Source: Acidimicrobiaceae bacterium
GTDB lineage: Bacteria > Actinomycetota > Acidimicrobiia > Acidimicrobiales > RAAP-2
Reading direction: 5' to 3'
DNA length: 64,000 nt
NCBI GenBank assembly: GCA_027451285.1
Contig: DAIDJP010000016.1
Coordinates: forward strand, 1 to 64,000
Numbering within the stretch: position 1 is the first letter of the stretch; the number at the start of each line of letters is the position of its first letter. Shown piece by piece: positions 61,707-64,000 of this stretch. The notes under the pieces are model-generated. The model did no database searches. It worked only from the letters and a program-made list of their open reading frames with translations, and was not told where the DNA came from. Both the position numbers and the translations under genes were made by a program.

Positions 61707-64000
61707 ATGCGCGACGACCTCGGAGAGGGTGTACGAAGGCAGCTGCCCAGCGGCGACGCACGGTGGTCTTCGCTCGCCGGTCCATCGGTCTTGGGCAGGT
61801 CGATTCTCCTCGCGTCGGGGGTCGACGTTCCACCGCCGTGGCGGAACTGCCCGCGGGTGCTGCTCAGTGACGTCTCGCTGAAGGACGAGGCAACACTCCA
61901 GAGAGTTCGTCACGCGTATCTCGCACGCGTGCCGCTCGTCTACGAGGTGGAGGGGCATACGCAGAAGCCGTCACCAGGGGTGGATCAACGTGATCCGTGG
62001 CAGGTCGCGCCGAACGGGGATTTCACGTCGGAGGCCATCTGGCGACTGGCCACCATGAATTCCATCGACGCGCGGGATCCCGTCAACCCGGTGTGGCCCC
62101 ACACGGCCGCGGCGATCAAGTTCGGCGCCACGGTGGTCTCCAGTGGCGGAGACGTGATGCTCCCGAATGGCTCGCGCGTCTGGTGTGACGGAGGACCCGT
62201 CACACTCTGGGATCGCGAGGTGCCAGAGCTGGATCGCCTCAGCGTTGTTCCGCGAACCTCGATTGCCAAGGGCCACCTCATGGCGACCCGGGCCGCACGG
62301 ATTGATGCCGAACTCGCACCGGATCAACTGGCTGCGGTGAGCGATCCGCTCACGAGAGCCAGGATCATCGCTCCGGCAGGGTCGGGCAAGACACGAGTCC
62401 TGACGGAGCGCGCTCGCCATCTCGTTCGCTCGGGCGTACCTGTCCAGTCCCTGCTCCTGCTCGCGTACAACAACCGTGCCCAGCGAGAGATGCGCAATCG
62501 TACGAGCGATCTGCCAGAACTCCAGGTCCAGACGTTGAACGCCGTGAGTCTCTCGATCATCAACGGTCGGAACGGATTCCTCGAGCGAGCTGAGCGTCGG
62601 ACGACGATCGATGAAAGAGCCGTGCGAAGCATCCTTCAGCAGCTCCACGACTTCCGTCGTGTCCGCGACTCGGATCCCGTCGCCGATTGGATCGCCGCCC
62701 TTGCCGAGGTTCGACTCGGCCTTAAGTCACCGGTAAAGGTCGAGGCGTCCTACGGCGGAGATCTCGAGGGCTTCGCGGAGCTGTTCCCTATGTACCGACA
62801 GTACTTGGCCGACCACGGGCTCGTTGACTTCGACGAGCAGATCTACCGGGCGATTGAGGTGCTGCTGCGCGAGTGGCCGGTCAGATTCTACGCCGAGAAG
62901 AACGCCGAGTTCCTACTCGTCGACGAGTTCCAGGACTTTCGGCCGGCGGACATGCTTCTGCTGCGACTCTTGGCCGGACCGGCCCTATCGGTCTTCGCGG
63001 TGGGCGATGACGATCAGACGATCTACGGCTACTCCGGTGCCACCCCGGAGTGGCTGGTCGGCTTCGAGAGGTACGTCCCCGACGCGCGACACCACGCCCT
63101 CACGGTTAACTACCGGTGCCCGGTCCCCGTCGTCACCGCGGCGTCGAACCTGGTGTCGCACAACGAACTCCGCGTTGCGAAGGTGATCCGGCCCGGGCCA
63201 AAGAACATGACGGACATCGCCACACTGACGGTGTGTAGGGAGGAGGCGCCCGCCACGTTCACTGTTCAGCGCATCGTCGAGATGGTGGCGGACGGGGTCG
63301 AACCCACTGACATCGCTGTCTTGTCGCGCGTCAAAGTCCTCTTGGTTCCGTTGGCCTTGGCGCTCTCTGAACAGGGCGTGCCGGTCACGTTGCGTGAGGC
63401 GGAGACACTCATGGCGAACTCCGGTGTGGCATCAACCCTCGCGTGGCTGCGAGTGGGGCTCGACCCACAGAATCTCTCCAATTCAGACGTGGCCGCCGTG
63501 GCGAAGCGTCCCAATCGCGGCATGAGCCCCGCAGTGCTCAAGATGGTCGAGGAGAAGACGTCGGTGGCGGAACTCGCGCAGTTGGCGAAGAGGCTGACCG
63601 GGGAGGCGTCCACCCAGATCTCCGGACTCGTTCGGGACATCGAAGGACTGGCCAGGCACGTCGCGAGTGGCTCGAGCACCTCGGTCATCACGTTCGTCCT
63701 CGAGCAGGTGGGTCTCGATCGATCACTGATCAAGCTCGATCAGTCGCGCGAGGACAAGGGCAAGGAATCGACCTTCGACGCGATGCGGGCGCTGACGGCA
63801 TTGGGGCGGCTTCATCCTGATCCCTCGACTTTCGAGAGCTGGTTGAAGCAATCGCTGAGCCAATTCCGCGAAGCGAAGGGGGTCGAGCTCTCCACGGTTC
63901 ATCGCGTGAAGGGTCAGGAATGGCCGCACGTCATCGTCTACGACGTCACCCAGGGAGTCTTCCCGCACCGCCTGAGCGACGACACGGAGGAGGAGCGTCG
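61707..64000 (+). CDS. Second UvrD-like helicase of the same type (3' end cut off)
   Basis: At least 764 residues from ATG 61707; open to the window edge. It is homologous to the helicase at 54922 over its whole visible length, including the unknown N-terminal domain (SVLGRSILLASGVDVPPPW, VRHAYLARVPLVYEVE, LPNGSRVWCDGGPVTLWD). SF1 motifs are intact: IIAPAGSGKTRVLTERARH (about 222), LLVDEFQDFRPAD, GDDDQTIYGYSGA, NYRCPVPVV and TVHRVKGQEWPHVIVYD. The C-terminal motif VI and any HRDC domain are outside the window. Seventy bases follow the integrase gene, so it appears to be cargo of the integrated element. Confidence 0.88.
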   Translation, partial: MRDDLGEGVRRQLPSGDARWSSLAGPSVLGRSILLASGVDVPPPWRNCPRVLLSDVSLKDEATLQRVRHAYLARVPLVYEVEGHTQKPSPGVDQRDPWQVAPNGDFTSEAIWRLATMNSIDARDPVNPVWPHTAAAIKFGATVVSSGGDVMLPNGSRVWCDGGPVTLWDREVPELDRLSVVPRTSIAKGHLMATRAARIDAELAPDQLAAVSDPLTRARIIAPAGSGKTRVLTERARHLVRSGVPVQSLLLLAYNNRAQREMRNRTSDLPELQVQTLNAVSLSIINGRNGFLERAERRTTIDERAVRSILQQLHDFRRVRDSDPVADWIAALAEVRLGLKSPVKVEASYGGDLEGFAELFPMYRQYLADHGLVDFDEQIYRAIEVLLREWPVRFYAEKNAEFLLVDEFQDFRPADMLLLRLLAGPALSVFAVGDDDQTIYGYSGATPEWLVGFERYVPDARHHALTVNYRCPVPVVTAASNLVSHNELRVAKVIRPGPKNMTDIATLTVCREEAPATFTVQRIVEMVADGVEPTDIAVLSRVKVLLVPLALALSEQGVPVTLREAETLMANSGVASTLAWLRVGLDPQNLSNSDVAAVAKRPNRGMSPAVLKMVEEKTSVAELAQLAKRLTGEASTQISGLVRDIEGLARHVASGSSTSVITFVLEQVGLDRSLIKLDQSREDKGKESTFDAMRALTALGRLHPDPSTFESWLKQSLSQFREAKGVELSTVHRVKGQEWPHVIVYDVTQGVFPHRLSDDTEEER

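Overview
The window is GC-rich DNA with many GTG starts, short overlapping operons and pieces typical of Actinomycetota: a sortase with substrates ending in a membrane anchor and poly-Arg tail, PspC-type envelope-stress genes, and IclR, GntR and NarL regulators. It most resembles an acidimicrobial or related deep-branching actinobacterium; this is an inference from gene content only, with no rRNA or marker gene to confirm it.

Layout. 0-6.3 kb is a cell-surface locus: two repeat-rich exported proteins with sortase-like tails, one intact sortase and one frameshifted sortase. 6.3-12 kb has a secreted sedolisin (S53) protease, a secreted CAP-domain protein, an MscS channel, a VOC protein and a methyltransferase. 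12-23 kb is a catabolic block on the plus strand: a branched-chain-type ABC importer (livHMGF plus binding protein), then a class III CoA-transferase, an HMG-CoA-lyase-like enzyme, an IclR regulator, an MmgE/PrpD protein and a methylisocitrate-lyase-like protein. 22.8-25.8 kb is a PspC-type sensor kinase and NarL regulator pair divergent from a second PspC protein.

25.8-31.2 kb (minus strand) is the most unusual part, a compact ribosomal-peptide system. Two tiny genes encode 38- and 39-residue peptides with nearly the same acidic leader ending in Gly-Gly and followed by only five residues. Each has its own TTGACA-N17-TCTAAT promoter. Downstream lie a PpiC/SurA-like maturation protein and a 1027-residue exporter with two cNMP-binding-type domains, a C39 peptidase, a membrane domain and an ATPase. 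A pilin-like protein ends the run.

31.3-42.2 kb carries a GtrA protein, an aldo/keto reductase, a TetR/MFS efflux pair, a GntR regulator and a second liv-type importer operon that starts with a fumarylacetoacetate-hydrolase-family enzyme and contains a permease-ATPase fusion. Palindromes related to TGAGTAYCACTCA occur upstream of both importer loci. 42.2-52.5 kb holds two TauE/SafE permeases, an isochorismatase-family protein, a PatB/MalY aminotransferase, a GAF-EAL protein, a hybrid kinase with a NarL regulator, and a secreted metalloprotease-like protein.

From about 52.5 kb base composition and gene content change to an accessory or defence-type region: a NERD protein broken by an in-frame stop, an HNH nuclease with a PUA/EVE-like front domain, a UvrD-like helicase with an unrecognised N-terminal domain, a Fic protein, and then a 40-bp piece matching the 3' part of a tRNA-Gly. 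That piece is a likely attachment site. It is followed by an excisionase-like gene, a tyrosine integrase and a second helicase of the same unusual type that runs off the window. The orientation of the tRNA piece suggests that the integrated element extends to the right, past the window edge.
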